A stretch of 64,000 nucleotides of DNA from Armatimonadota bacterium. GTDB taxonomy: Bacteria; Armatimonadota; JADLDR01. The DNA lies in the NCBI GenBank assembly GCA_020846535.1, contig JADLDR010000131.1:1-64000 (forward strand). Direction: 5' to 3'. Made by a program: the position numbers and the translations under genes. The notes beneath the pieces were generated by a model. It was not told the origin of the DNA, ran no database searches, and was given only the letters and a program-made list of their open reading frames with translations. Positions 7,747 through 16,346 of the stretch are shown here, in pieces. How positions within the stretch are numbered: the first letter of the stretch is position 1; every line of letters starts with the position of its first letter.

Positions 7747-9537
7747 TCACGAAACGGCGATAGCGTTCAGCTTGCACCGGCGGAAACATTCGCCGCACTT
7801 GATGCATTTGTCCTGGTCGATCACATGCACCTGGCGGGGCGCTCCTGCGATGGCGTCCACCGGGCAGTTCTTCTTGCAAAGCATGCAGCCGCGGCACTTG
7901 TCTTCCAGAACCAGGTAGCTGACCAGGGCGGAGCAGCCGTGCGCCGGACACTTGTACTCCATCACATGCGCCTCATATTCATGCCGGAAGTTTTTGACGG
8001 TGCTGAGGACCGGGTTCGGGGCCGTCTGGCCGAGGCCGCAGAGGGAGGCCCGCTTGATGGTGTTCGCCAGCCGGTCCAGCTTATCGACATCGTCCGGCTT
8101 GCCCTTGCCCTCGGTGATGCGGGTCAGGATTTCCAGCATCCGCTTGGTGCCTTCCCGGCAGGGCGGGCACTTGCCGCACGATTCGTCCTGGGTGAACTCC
8201 AGGAAGAACTTGGCGATATCCACCATGCAGGTGTCCTCGTCCATGACGATCATCCCGCCCGATCCCACGATGGAACCGGCAGCCGCCAGGGATTCATAGT
8301 CCACCGACAGATCGAGGCAGTTTTCCGGCAGGCAGCCGCCGGAAGGGCCGCCCGTCTGGGCTGCCTTGAACGCCTTGCCACCCTTGATGCCTCCCCCGAT
8401 GCCGAAGATGATGTCCCCCAGCCTGGTTCCCATCGGAATCTCGACGAGGCCGGTGTGCGCGACCTTGCCCGCCAGGGCGAAGACCTTGGTGCCCTTGCTC
8501 TTCTCGGTGCCGATGCTAGCAAACCACTCCGCGCCGACCAGCAAGATGGCCGGGACGGAGGCCCATGTCTCCACATTATTGATCAAGGTGGGCTTGCCCC
8601 ACAGACCTTTGGACGCCGGGAAGGGCGGCCTGGGCCGGGGCATCCCCCGCTTGCCTTCGATAGATTGAATAAGGGCCGTTTCCTCGCCGCAGACGAAAGC
8701 GCCCGCGCCGTACCGCAGCTCAATATCGAAGGAGAAATCCGTTCCCAGGATATTTTCCCCCAGGAGGTTCTTTTCCCGCGCCTGGGCAATCGCCGTCTTC
8801 AGGCGTTGGATCGCCATCGGGTATTCGGCGCGGATGTAGATAAAGCCCTGGTCGCTGCCGATGGTGTAACCGGCAATCGCCATGGCCTCCAGGATGCTGT
8901 GCGGATCGCCTTCCAGGGCGCTCCTGTCCATGAAGGCTCCGGGGTCGCCCTCGTCCGCGTTGCAGATGACGTATTTTTTATCGCCCGGGGCGTCCTTGGT
9001 GAACTGCCACTTCATGCCGGTGGGGAAGCCCGCCCCGCCGCGCCCGCGCAGGCCCGATGTCTTTAGGGCATCTACCACGTCCTGAGGGGTCATGCCGGCC
9101 AGGACTTTCGCCAGAGCCTCATAGCCCCGGACGGCGATATAATCGTTGATGTCTTCAGGATCGATGATGCCGCAGTTCCGCAGGGCGATCCGCATCTGCT
9201 TCCCGAAAATCTCGACCCCGCCGTAAAGCCTGATCTTGCTGGAATCGAGCGGTGCGGAGGATTGCAGCCGGGCGACGGCCTGGCCGTTTTCAAGGTGCTG
9301 TTCGATGATTTCGGGAACGTCCGTCGCCGACAGGCCGGAATAGAGGACGGCCTCCGGGTATACCAGCATGTGCGGGCCTTCGCCGCACCTGCCGAAGCAT
9401 CCGGCCTCCATGACCTGCACTCTGTCCTTCAGTCCGCGCCCCTCCATCTCGCTCAGAAGGGTCGCCTCGATCTCCTTGGCTCCGCGGGCGAGACAAGCAG
9501 GACAGACGCAAATGAGAACTTGTCGCTGTTCGCTCAT
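7747..9537 (-). CDS. hndC: NAD(P)-linked [FeFe]-hydrogenase flavoprotein HndC (NuoF-like)
   Basis: This 596-residue subunit is the NAD(P)H-oxidising or NAD(P)+-reducing entry module. It begins with a thioredoxin-like [2Fe-2S] domain (CVCPAC, then CFGRC), followed by the NuoF core with the FMN/NADH loops GLRGRGGAGFPTG and GAGAFVCGEETALI, an SLBB region, the [4Fe-4S] site ESCGKCPPCREG, and a C-terminal pair of ferredoxin clusters (CRGCMLCKKNC and CIKCGECFRRC). This long form is typical of bifurcating hydrogenases (HndC/HydB). The start has AGGAGA 7 nt upstream. Only a few bases separate it from hndB and hndD, so it is in the same operon. Confidence 0.93.
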   Translation of the reverse strand: MSEQRQVLICVCPACLARGAKEIEATLLSEMEGRGLKDRVQVMEAGCFGRCGEGPHMLVYPEAVLYSGLSATDVPEIIEQHLENGQAVARLQSSAPLDSSKIRLYGGVEIFGKQMRIALRNCGIIDPEDINDYIAVRGYEALAKVLAGMTPQDVVDALKTSGLRGRGGAGFPTGMKWQFTKDAPGDKKYVICNADEGDPGAFMDRSALEGDPHSILEAMAIAGYTIGSDQGFIYIRAEYPMAIQRLKTAIAQAREKNLLGENILGTDFSFDIELRYGAGAFVCGEETALIQSIEGKRGMPRPRPPFPASKGLWGKPTLINNVETWASVPAILLVGAEWFASIGTEKSKGTKVFALAGKVAHTGLVEIPMGTRLGDIIFGIGGGIKGGKAFKAAQTGGPSGGCLPENCLDLSVDYESLAAAGSIVGSGGMIVMDEDTCMVDIAKFFLEFTQDESCGKCPPCREGTKRMLEILTRITEGKGKPDDVDKLDRLANTIKRASLCGLGQTAPNPVLSTVKNFRHEYEAHVMEYKCPAHGCSALVSYLVLEDKCRGCMLCKKNCPVDAIAGAPRQVHVIDQDKCIKCGECFRRCKLNAIAVS

Positions 9538-9546
9538 TCTGATCTC

Positions 9547-9903
9547 CTAAATAAGTACCCAGTCCAGAAGAATCTCGTTCTTCTCCAGGTGACGCTCCAC
9601 GATGCGCTTTGCCACTTCCGGAGTGACCCGGCAGTACATCACCGGAGCCTCGCCGTCGCGCACGATCTGAACCATCGGCTCCATGTCGCAGCGGCCCACG
9701 CAACCTGTTCGCAGAACGCGCACCTCTTTCAGCCCGCGCTCGGCCACCATCTCCGCAAGGGCGGCGTAAGTGTCCCCGGCCCCTGCCGCCACGCCGCAGG
9801 TCGCCATGCCGACCACCAGATAGGTGGTGACTCCGGCCTCGGCCTCCTTGCGCTCCAGGCTGGCCTTTTCCTTCATTTCATTCAAAATCGTCAATGCACT
9901 CAT
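9547..9903 (-). CDS. hndB: Hydrogenase [2Fe-2S] ferredoxin subunit HndB
   Basis: This 118-residue thioredoxin-fold ferredoxin has MATCGVAAGA near residue 36 and TGCVGRC near residue 70, the pattern of HndB subunits of NADP-reducing hydrogenases. It probably supplies an extra electron-transfer or regulatory cluster to the hydrogenase complex. GAGGG precedes the ATG at 9903. It is the second gene of the operon, between the response regulator (27-bp gap) and hndC (9-bp gap). Confidence 0.88.
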   Translation of the reverse strand: MSALTILNEMKEKASLERKEAEAGVTTYLVVGMATCGVAAGAGDTYAALAEMVAERGLKEVRVLRTGCVGRCDMEPMVQIVRDGEAPVMYCRVTPEVAKRIVERHLEKNEILLDWVLI

Positions 9904-9930
9904 TGAAACCCTCGCTTTGTGAAAAAGTTT

Positions 9931-10347
9931 TTAGTGCGCCTCGACCTGGCTGGAAGCGGCCAGCCGGCTCACCTTCTCCAAAAACTCCTGCGGCAAGACG
10001 GGCTTGCTGATATAATCGTTGACCTGAAGCCACTCCTGCCGCTCCTCCGGGTCGCGCCCGAACTCGAAACCGGTCTCCTCCGTCACGCCGGTGACCATCA
10101 GGATCGGCGTTCCGGCCAGATGATGGTCGGCCCGGATCTGCCTTGCCACCGCAAAACCGGAGTCCCACTGCTCCATCATCACATCCAGAACCACCACATC
10201 CGGATGAAACGCCTTGGCGGTGGGCAGGGCTTCCTTCGAGCTGTGCGCCTCCCCGACTTCGTACCCGCTGCCTTCCAGAATGGCTCGATGAACTTCCGTA
10301 AAATCGGGATCGTCATCGATCAGCAGCACCTTCTTAGCTGTAGTCAT
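9931..10347 (-). CDS. Single-domain response regulator heading the hnd operon
   Basis: This 138-residue protein is a stand-alone receiver domain: acidic pocket Asp11-Asp13 (LIDDDPDF), phospho-acceptor Asp55 (VVLDVMM), the Thr in VTGVT and Lys in YISKPV. There is no DNA-binding or output domain. The start at 10347 is chosen because GAGGAG lies 8 nt upstream. It is the first gene of the hydrogenase operon, and may take phosphate from the hybrid kinase at 3637 or from the iron-sulfur kinase at 43125. Those partners are inference from proximity and theme. Confidence 0.88.
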   Translation of the reverse strand: MTTAKKVLLIDDDPDFTEVHRAILEGSGYEVGEAHSSKEALPTAKAFHPDVVVLDVMMEQWDSGFAVARQIRADHHLAGTPILMVTGVTEETGFEFGRDPEERQEWLQVNDYISKPVLPQEFLEKVSRLAASSQVEAH

Positions 10348-10377
10348 CGCGATCACTCCTCGATTGGAAATATTTAT

Positions 10378-10426
10378 TGTGATTTGTTTCACATTTATTG
10401 TAACACATTTCCATTAGCTCCGTCAA
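10378..10426 (-). promoter_or_regulatory. Promoter and Rex/CRP-like operator of the hnd operon
   Basis: The minus strand shows -35 TTGACG (10421-10426), an 18-nt spacer and -10 TACAAT (10397-10402). Three nt further downstream lies the palindrome TGTGA-N6-TCACA (10378-10393), over the expected transcription start. That placement suits a repressor; the sequence fits the Rex (NADH-sensing) consensus and also the CRP/FNR consensus. The hydG promoter has the same arrangement. Confidence 0.75.
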
Positions 10427-10592
10427 CTTTTTATTCCACAAAGTTAAGCAAAGCTAATGTTCCCTTCCCGTTCGCTTTGAGGCGGATCATCCCCTTTCAT
10501 GTAATGAAAAAACGGCCTTTTTATTATCCGATATTTGCGGGAAACAGGCAAACACGGAGAGAAAAGACGTAGGGTGGCTGCGCTCAATGGCG

Positions 10593-11650
10593 CTACCGCC
10601 CTCTCCACAACCTTCCCCGTTTTTCTTCTACCGCGCTCGCCCTGTGAATCCTGCTCTCGCCTTCTCGCTGAATCACCGTGCCGAAGACGCTTGCCAGCAC
10701 CTTGCGCGTGTTCTCCGGCACTGGACACCCCACCCGGCATTCCATCCGCCGATACCCTTTTGCCGGATCGGGTCGGCGTCGTTCCCCACCCGCACCCCAA
10801 ACCGCTCGATCTCCGCATCCGAGGCATTCCGGATCTCCACCCGGTCGAAATCGAAGAGGGTGTGGTGGGCCAGGCAGGAGACGGCCAGGCTGTCCCCGCA
10901 GGTACGGCAGCCGATGTTGTAGCAGATCGGGAACTGGTCGGGCAGGCGCAGGGTATTGAGGCGGTAGCGGGTGAGGCAGTGGGGGCAGAGGAGATGAGGC
11001 AACCGGCGGGCGAGGAGCCTCCTGGTTTCCCGAACGATAGCCTGTATGGTGCGTTTGATGCGCTTGTTGCTCTCACTTTTCGCATCGGGCCATTCGCGAA
11101 TCTGTACTTTATCCTTCATCGCTTGAATCGCCGAACCGCCCCTGTCGATGAGCGCATAATGCGCGGCTACCAGTTCCAGGCAGTATTCGCTGTTCAAAGA
11201 GGCGATGCACTGGCCGTCCGTCGCGGGCAGGGCTATCAAAGCCCCGACCCGGCTGAGCATACTGTCGAACGCTTCCGCCAGAGGACCATTGAGGTTGATG
11301 GCCCGGCGTTCATCGGAGGCTTGCTTGATAGCGCGGAGGATTTCCAGGGACGCAGGCGGAGAGGCAATAAGCCCAAGCCCATATGATATCGGGATAAGTG
11401 ATACTAAAACTAGTATTGATAAAACATAACAATGAAGGACGAATCCGAATCAAGTCGTTGGAACAAGCAATTCATCAAGAAGTTGCCTATCTGAATCAAG
11501 CCCTAGGGAGGCGAAGAAGTACTCAGCTTTTTGATCTCCTCATGAATCGCATAATCCCCCTTCAGGTTCTTCCCGCGCAGCAGCAATTGAAGAAAGTGCC
11601 GGAAAACACTGTTCTTGAAGCGCCATTGCTCGCGCCGGAGAATTTTGCGT
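10593..11650 (-). pseudogene. Decayed paralogue of the cysteine-rich membrane protein at 41717-42871
   Basis: Segments in all three minus frames match the intact gene at 41717-42871 in order: ILRREQWRFKNSVFRHF (about 11646-11596), a membrane-helix stretch with WAWAYCLS (near 11370), a long central segment ending RLLARRLPHLLCPHCLTRYR...CRTCGDS...FDFDRVEIRNASDAEIERF (11350-10780), and GCPVPENTRKVLASVFG in another frame (about 10730-10680). A one-base deletion in the A/G run at 10755-10761 causes the last shift, and others lie upstream together with stop codons. No function is known for the family; the CPHC/CRTC pair suggests a zinc ribbon. The remains sit directly upstream of the hydrogenase promoter. 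Confidence 0.75.
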
Positions 11651-11790
11651 CAGTTTTGATCGGGTTTTACGGTCGGTTTCATGGAGAGATCTGTATTGGG
11701 TTTGACCGGATGCATTTGGAAACGGCAAGGCAAATCGAGACATGAAACCGGTGGCCTGGGGCCGCGGCATGAATTCCGTCCATCCTCAGA

Positions 11791-12276
11791 CTACCGGAAT
11801 TCCATATACGGCTTCGATACCAGCTTTGCCTCTTTCTCGAATGCTGCTGCTTTGGCAGGATCGCTGTAGACGCGGAAGCGGCAGTGCGGCTCGATGCGGG
11901 ATTCCATATCCATGACGGCGTAGAGGCCCGATGCTTCCATCACCGGCTCGCACCAGCCCATGCAGTGGTCGCAGTAGGAGGCGAAGGGCGCGGCGTCGTT
12001 GTCCAGGACTTTGGAAAGGCTGGGGCATCTGTCCATCCGAAGCTCCATATAATCGGCGGTGAGGGTCAGGTCTCCCTCGCAGTTTTCTTCTTTCAGGATA
12101 CGCGCCCAATAGTCGTAGCAAGCCTGGAGGCCCCCTTCGCGAAAGCGGTCAGCCAGTTCCTTTTTCTGGAGTTCGCCCAGTTCGCGCCAGTAGCGGACCA
12201 GGTGTTCGTGGCCGTGATCCTCCAGGGCCTTGAAGACCTCGTTATAGAAACGGACGAAATGATCGCTCGGTATCAC
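11791..12276 (-). CDS. Small cysteine-containing protein, possible ATC hydrolase-like family (second of pair)
   Basis: This protein has 161 residues if translation starts at the GTG at 12276, whose first bases overlap the stop of the preceding gene (GTGA). Notable motifs are ELRMDRCPSL (about residue 75), the cluster CDHCMGWC (about 101-108) and PHCRFRVY near the C-terminus. Its build (helical N-terminal half, RCP motif, then cysteines) resembles the upstream gene product, so the two may be distant relatives. The general pattern recalls L-2-amino-thiazoline-4-carboxylate hydrolase-like proteins (PF14196), but that is a weak recollection. Translational coupling with the upstream gene suggests a joint function. 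Confidence 0.6.
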   Translation of the reverse strand: MIPSDHFVRFYNEVFKALEDHGHEHLVRYWRELGELQKKELADRFREGGLQACYDYWARILKEENCEGDLTLTADYMELRMDRCPSLSKVLDNDAAPFASYCDHCMGWCEPVMEASGLYAVMDMESRIEPHCRFRVYSDPAKAAAFEKEAKLVSKPYMEFR

Positions 12277-12731
12277 CCTTCGCTCCTTTCCGCGCCGCCC
12301 TTGCGCCGGATCGTCTGGACGCATTTGCCGCCCCCCTGAACCTCGGTCGTCACTTCGAAGGGAGAGCCTTCGGCCAGGGTTTCGTTGATCACCACCGTCT
12401 GGCGGCAGAAATGCTCCGCCACCGGAATGCCGCGCTCGTTCAGGTAGGCGATGGCCGGGCAGCGATCCACGATCATCCGGATGGTGTCCCCTTCGCGCTC
12501 CAGCCGGTACTGGCCGCCTTCCCGGTCGAAAAAATAAGCCCAGTGTTCGACCAGCGATTCGGCGTTTCCCTGCCGCATCTCCTCACGAACAGCCCGGTAA
12601 ACATCCTGCGCCGTGCGGCGGAAAATCTCGTCCAGAAATTCCCGCCCGTAATGCCGACCGATATATTCTATCGTTCCGTTCGCCGTCCGGTGGAAATCCA
12701 GATGCACTTCCCCGGTTTCCCTGTATCGCAT
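12273..12731 (-). CDS. Small protein, possible ATC hydrolase-like family (first of pair)
   Basis: This 152-residue protein contains IRMIVDRCPAIAYL (about residues 86-99), EHFCRQ (about 107-112) and GGGKCVQTIRRK (about 134-145), a pattern of conserved cysteines like that of PF14196 (L-2-amino-thiazoline-4-carboxylate hydrolase-like) proteins. No signal peptide or membrane helix is seen. It follows the aldolase gene after 31 bp and overlaps the next gene by four bases, so the three form an operon. If the family call is right, it may act on a small carboxylated amide or thiazoline; the substrate is not known. Confidence 0.55.
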   Translation of the reverse strand: MRYRETGEVHLDFHRTANGTIEYIGRHYGREFLDEIFRRTAQDVYRAVREEMRQGNAESLVEHWAYFFDREGGQYRLEREGDTIRMIVDRCPAIAYLNERGIPVAEHFCRQTVVINETLAEGSPFEVTTEVQGGGKCVQTIRRKGGAERSEG

Positions 12732-12762
12732 GATTGACTTTCTCCTGTTTGCTCGGTCACCC

Positions 12763-13698
12763 TCAGATCATCTCCCGCTCGCGCTCCAGGGCCACATCGA
12801 TCCTCCGGCGGTCTTCGTCATGGATGGGACAGCACATATGGGCAAATTCGGAAGTGAAGACGCCGAGTTTGCGGAGGGCGTATTTCAGCCCGGACATCCA
12901 GCCGCTGATATCCGGGCGAAAGAGATCGTACAGGAAAGCGTTGCTGCGGGCCTGCCACCGCTCCGCCTCATCCCTGCGGCCTTCGGCCAGGGCGGAGAGG
13001 CCGCGGGCGATCATCCCGGCGTTTAGGATGCCTGTTCCGACCAGGCAGCCATCGTAACCGGCGGCTGCGGCGGCCATGACATCGAATTCGTAGCCGGTCA
13101 GCAGGGTGAGATCGGATCGACAGGCTTTCAAAGCGATAAAATGGCGCATATACTCTTCCGATGCGCTCGAATCCTTGACGAAGCGCACCTTCGGGTGGGC
13201 TATCGCCTCATCCCAGAGCGACAAATCAAGTTCCATCCCGGGGGGAGGGGTGCGGACATAGATGCCGACCGGGATCCGGGCGGACTCTATCGGCTCCAGG
13301 AAATAGCGGCGCATGAAGGCGCGGTTGCAGAAATCGGCCACCATGAAGGGCGGGGCGATCACAACGGAATCGGCCCCTGCATCGGCCATACGGCGGATGT
13401 TGTCGGACACCCTGGCTGCCGAGGTGTCCGAAACATGGGCGGCGATATGAAGCGCCTTCCCCGCCTCTCGCTTGACCAGGCGCACCAGATCTTCCCGGTC
13501 CGCCGCTGTCATCAAGGCCCCTTCCCCGCACGTTCCGCCCACGAACAGCCCCGAAACGCCCAGCCTTAGATGCTGCTTCACCAGCCGGGTAATTCCCTCC
13601 CTGTCCAGGGAGCCGTCCGCCAGAAAAGGCGTCGGCGTGGCCGACCAGACCGTTGCGGCGGAAGGCTTATCCATCAATACGCTCATCGTTTCCTCCAT
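12763..13698 (-). CDS. Dihydrodipicolinate synthase/N-acetylneuraminate lyase family aldolase
   Basis: This 311-residue TIM-barrel aldolase belongs to the DapA/NanA family. It shows the N-terminal TPTPF, the GGTCGEGALM loop (about 54-63) that replaces the usual GTTGE, a Tyr in VGIYVRTPP, and the Schiff-base lysine in VRFVKDSSAS. The GTCGE change and the divergent C-terminus make true DapA less likely; a lyase for a keto-sugar acid or related 2-oxoacid is plausible. Either ATG (13698 or 13686) has an AGGAGG-type ribosome site. It heads a three-gene operon with the two small cysteine-containing proteins. Confidence 0.82.
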   Translation of the reverse strand: MEETMSVLMDKPSAATVWSATPTPFLADGSLDREGITRLVKQHLRLGVSGLFVGGTCGEGALMTAADREDLVRLVKREAGKALHIAAHVSDTSAARVSDNIRRMADAGADSVVIAPPFMVADFCNRAFMRRYFLEPIESARIPVGIYVRTPPPGMELDLSLWDEAIAHPKVRFVKDSSASEEYMRHFIALKACRSDLTLLTGYEFDVMAAAAAGYDGCLVGTGILNAGMIARGLSALAEGRRDEAERWQARSNAFLYDLFRPDISGWMSGLKYALRKLGVFTSEFAHMCCPIHDEDRRRIDVALEREREMI

Positions 13699-13763
13699 CA
13701 GGGCCGCCTCCTGCAGGAGCGTTCCGGCAGAAAACGAAACCCTTCGTTCGCTTGAATGGCAAC

Positions 13764-13894
13764 ATGCAGCATGATGCCATTGCGAGCAAAGCGAAGCAAT
13801 CTCCAGGCTCTCAAAAGCACGAGGGATTTCTGTTATTTATCAGCCTGGAGATTGCCACGTCGCTACGCTCCTCGCAATGACATCATGCTGCATG
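13764..13894. repeat. Family C fold-back element, complete copy
   Basis: Outer arms CATGCAGCATGATG (13764-13777) and CATCATGCTGCATG (13881-13894) are exact inverted repeats. Inside are imperfect arms of the type CATTGCGAG...GCAATCTCCAGGCT and AGCCTGGAGATTGC...CTCGCAATG. Shorter relatives occur near 34459, 58057 and 59898. The rest of the 262-bp gap between the flanking genes carries nothing recognisable. Confidence 0.75.
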
Positions 13895-13961
13895 CTGCCT
13901 CTTATCTATATTATGTTAAAAATCGCCGTGAATCCAAAGCTCTCTATAGGCTGCCCTGTCT

Positions 13962-16346
13962 TCACTCCACCTCCAGGCCGAAGCTGCGGCGGTGGGTTTT
14001 GGGCTTCGGCATGGGGATATGGCGGCCTTTGACGGAATGCCAGAGGATGCGGTTGAGGCTGTCCCAGGGGGCGGCGTCGATGTCGTCGAAATTCATCGCC
14101 ATGGAGGCTCTGGCCCCGTATGCGGTGGAGGCGTTGACCTCATCCAGCGAGATGTGTGGCGGGACCGCTTTGTAGGGCCGGTAGTCGGGAGCAGTCGTGA
14201 AGGAGGCGAACATGGGGGTGGCGGCGGCGTCGTACTGGCTCATCGGGGGCAGGCCGAGGATCAGTTCAATGGTGCGGAGCATGGAGCAGTTGTCGTAGAG
14301 GGTGCTGTCCACCGCGCCCCGGCGGGTGTAGGGGCTGATCACCAGGGCCACGGTGCGGTGGGCATCCACATGATCCGGGCCGTCCTGGGCGTCGTCCTCC
14401 ACCACGAAGATGGCGGAGGATTTCCAGTAGCGACTGCGGGAGACGGCTTCGACCAGGCGGCCCAGGGCGTAATCGTTATCGGCCACCATCGCCTGCGGGG
14501 TGGGAGCGCCGGGGCGGGTCGCCAGGGTATGGTTGTTGGGCAGGCTCATGATGGACAGGTGGGGGAGATTGCCGTTTTTCTCGAAGGCTCGGAACTCTTT
14601 GAGCCAGACATCGATCCTTTTCTGGTCGGCTTTTGCGCCCAGCCCGCCCTTGTAGTCGGGGCAGGAATGCCCCCTCAGCCCGGTCACATCGGTCATTTCG
14701 CCATAGGAGCGGTAACGCAGCTTCTTGCGGGCTGCGAAATCCCAGAGGTAGCCCGCCGAAGGGTAGGTCGCCGGGCCGTAGTCGTCGCTGCCGGTGCGCC
14801 GAAGGCCGTAGGCGGAGGGCCAGGTTTTGTCCTTGTAATCGGTGACGGTGGCCGCCGTACACCACTGATGCCCGTCCGCGCTGACCGTGCCGTCCACATA
14901 GAAGTTATCGAGCAGGACGAACTGGCGAGCCAGGGCATGGTGGTTGGGAGTGACCTTTTCGCCGAAGAGAACGTATTTCGGGTCGCCGTTTCCCTCGGTC
15001 ATATCGCCCAATACCTGGTCGTAGGTGCGGTTCTCCTTGATGATGTAGAAGATATGCTTGATGGGGGAAGGCATTCCGGCCCGGTGCGGGACAGGAAACT
15101 TCGGGCTGTGTGCGGCCAGGCGGCGGCTTTCGGCGTCGAAGCCGTTGTTGGCGCTGACCTGTGCGGCGTAGCGGCGCAACTGCTGCGGGCCGGGGACCGC
15201 CACCATGGAAACCGTTCCGCTGATCATGATGCCGATGTACTGGCGCGGGCTGGCGTTTGGACCTGCGCCCAGTCCCTTCGCATTGACCACGTAGAGCATT
15301 TTTTCGTCCGGGGAAAGACAGACCGCGCTCGGGAACCAGCCCGTAGGGATCAGCCCGGCCACCTGCCAGCGATTGGCGATGCGGTCCACCACCGCGATAT
15401 CGTGGTTGCCGCCGTTCGCCACGTAGAGCCTGCGCCCGTCCTTCGAGACGGCAAGGGCGTTCGGCATCGTGCCCCGGGGTGCGCCCGGATAAGGGGCCAG
15501 GGAGATCGTCTCCACCACCCGGTCGGTGGCGGTGTCGATCACGGAGACGGTATCGCTGTTGGCGTTCGCCACATAGAGCCTGTCTCCGGAGGGGGACAGA
15601 GCCAGGGCGCAGGGATGCTCTCCCACCCGAATCTTGCCCCGGGCCGCCAGGCTGTCCGCGGCGAGTACGGTAACGGTACCGTCTCCCCAGTCGCTGGCGT
15701 ATAGCTTCTGGCCGTTCCGGGAGATCGCCACCGCGTAGGGTGCGTGGCCGACCGGGGCGGTGGCCGTCACATGCCCTGCGGCCAGGTCGATCTTGGAGAC
15801 CGAGTGGGAGGCATTGTTGGCGGCATAGAGGAAGTCGCCGTCCGGAGAGAGGGCAACCCCGCCCGGGTAAGTGCGCTCGCTGCCGTTGCCGGTGCGGATG
15901 CGGGCGGCCAGTTGGAGGGGCCGGTCGGGGCGGTCCGTCACATCGTAGACGCGGATGTTGTGGCCGTTTCCGCCTGCGGCATAGAGCCTCTTGCCGTCGG
16001 CGCTGAAGGCCAGACCGATGAAAAGCCCGTCCGGCCGGGAGACGCCTTCATGCTGGACCGCCCTGCCTGCTCGCGTATCGATCATGGAGATGGAATGGTC
16101 GAAAACGCCGTTGTTGGAGATCGCCAGCCAGCGCCCGTCCGGGCTGAGCGCCCCGCCGAAGGGCAGTTCCCGCACTTTCACCGAGCGGCCCGCAGGCGTC
16201 AGGTCCCAATTGTAAGGGGTCACCGAGGTTCCGTCCGGGCGCGGGCCGACTGCGCGGGTCTGTTTGGGTGTGCGCGCTGCCGTCAGATAGGCCGCAGCGG
16301 ATGCGGCTAGAAGAATCGAGATCGGAATCCACCGCAGCTTTTTCAC
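13962..16346 (-). CDS. Secreted YVTN beta-propeller/phosphoesterase fusion
   Basis: This 794-residue protein starts with an N-terminal signal or membrane anchor (residues 1-24) and continues with about seven YVTN-type propeller repeats (for example ALSPDGRWLAISN, LYVANANSDTVSVIDTATD). A C-terminal acid-phosphatase-type phosphoesterase domain (PF04185 family) begins at about residue 450 with KHIFYIIKENRTYDQVLGDM and continues through DNFYVDGTVSADGHQW and VVEDDAQDGPDHVDAHR. Such proteins hydrolyse phosphate esters outside the cytoplasm. The start is a GTG overlapping the stop of the GxGYxYP gene (GTGA), so the two are coupled. The substrate is unknown. Confidence 0.87.
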   Translation of the reverse strand: MKKLRWIPISILLAASAAAYLTAARTPKQTRAVGPRPDGTSVTPYNWDLTPAGRSVKVRELPFGGALSPDGRWLAISNNGVFDHSISMIDTRAGRAVQHEGVSRPDGLFIGLAFSADGKRLYAAGGNGHNIRVYDVTDRPDRPLQLAARIRTGNGSERTYPGGVALSPDGDFLYAANNASHSVSKIDLAAGHVTATAPVGHAPYAVAISRNGQKLYASDWGDGTVTVLAADSLAARGKIRVGEHPCALALSPSGDRLYVANANSDTVSVIDTATDRVVETISLAPYPGAPRGTMPNALAVSKDGRRLYVANGGNHDIAVVDRIANRWQVAGLIPTGWFPSAVCLSPDEKMLYVVNAKGLGAGPNASPRQYIGIMISGTVSMVAVPGPQQLRRYAAQVSANNGFDAESRRLAAHSPKFPVPHRAGMPSPIKHIFYIIKENRTYDQVLGDMTEGNGDPKYVLFGEKVTPNHHALARQFVLLDNFYVDGTVSADGHQWCTAATVTDYKDKTWPSAYGLRRTGSDDYGPATYPSAGYLWDFAARKKLRYRSYGEMTDVTGLRGHSCPDYKGGLGAKADQKRIDVWLKEFRAFEKNGNLPHLSIMSLPNNHTLATRPGAPTPQAMVADNDYALGRLVEAVSRSRYWKSSAIFVVEDDAQDGPDHVDAHRTVALVISPYTRRGAVDSTLYDNCSMLRTIELILGLPPMSQYDAAATPMFASFTTAPDYRPYKAVPPHISLDEVNASTAYGARASMAMNFDDIDAAPWDSLNRILWHSVKGRHIPMPKPKTHRRSFGLEVE

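Noticed and set aside
13992-15704. 570-codon plus-strand open frame opposite the phosphoesterase gene
   Set aside because: Shadow of the propeller/phosphoesterase gene; low-complexity Gly/Ala/Val/His content and no start signal.
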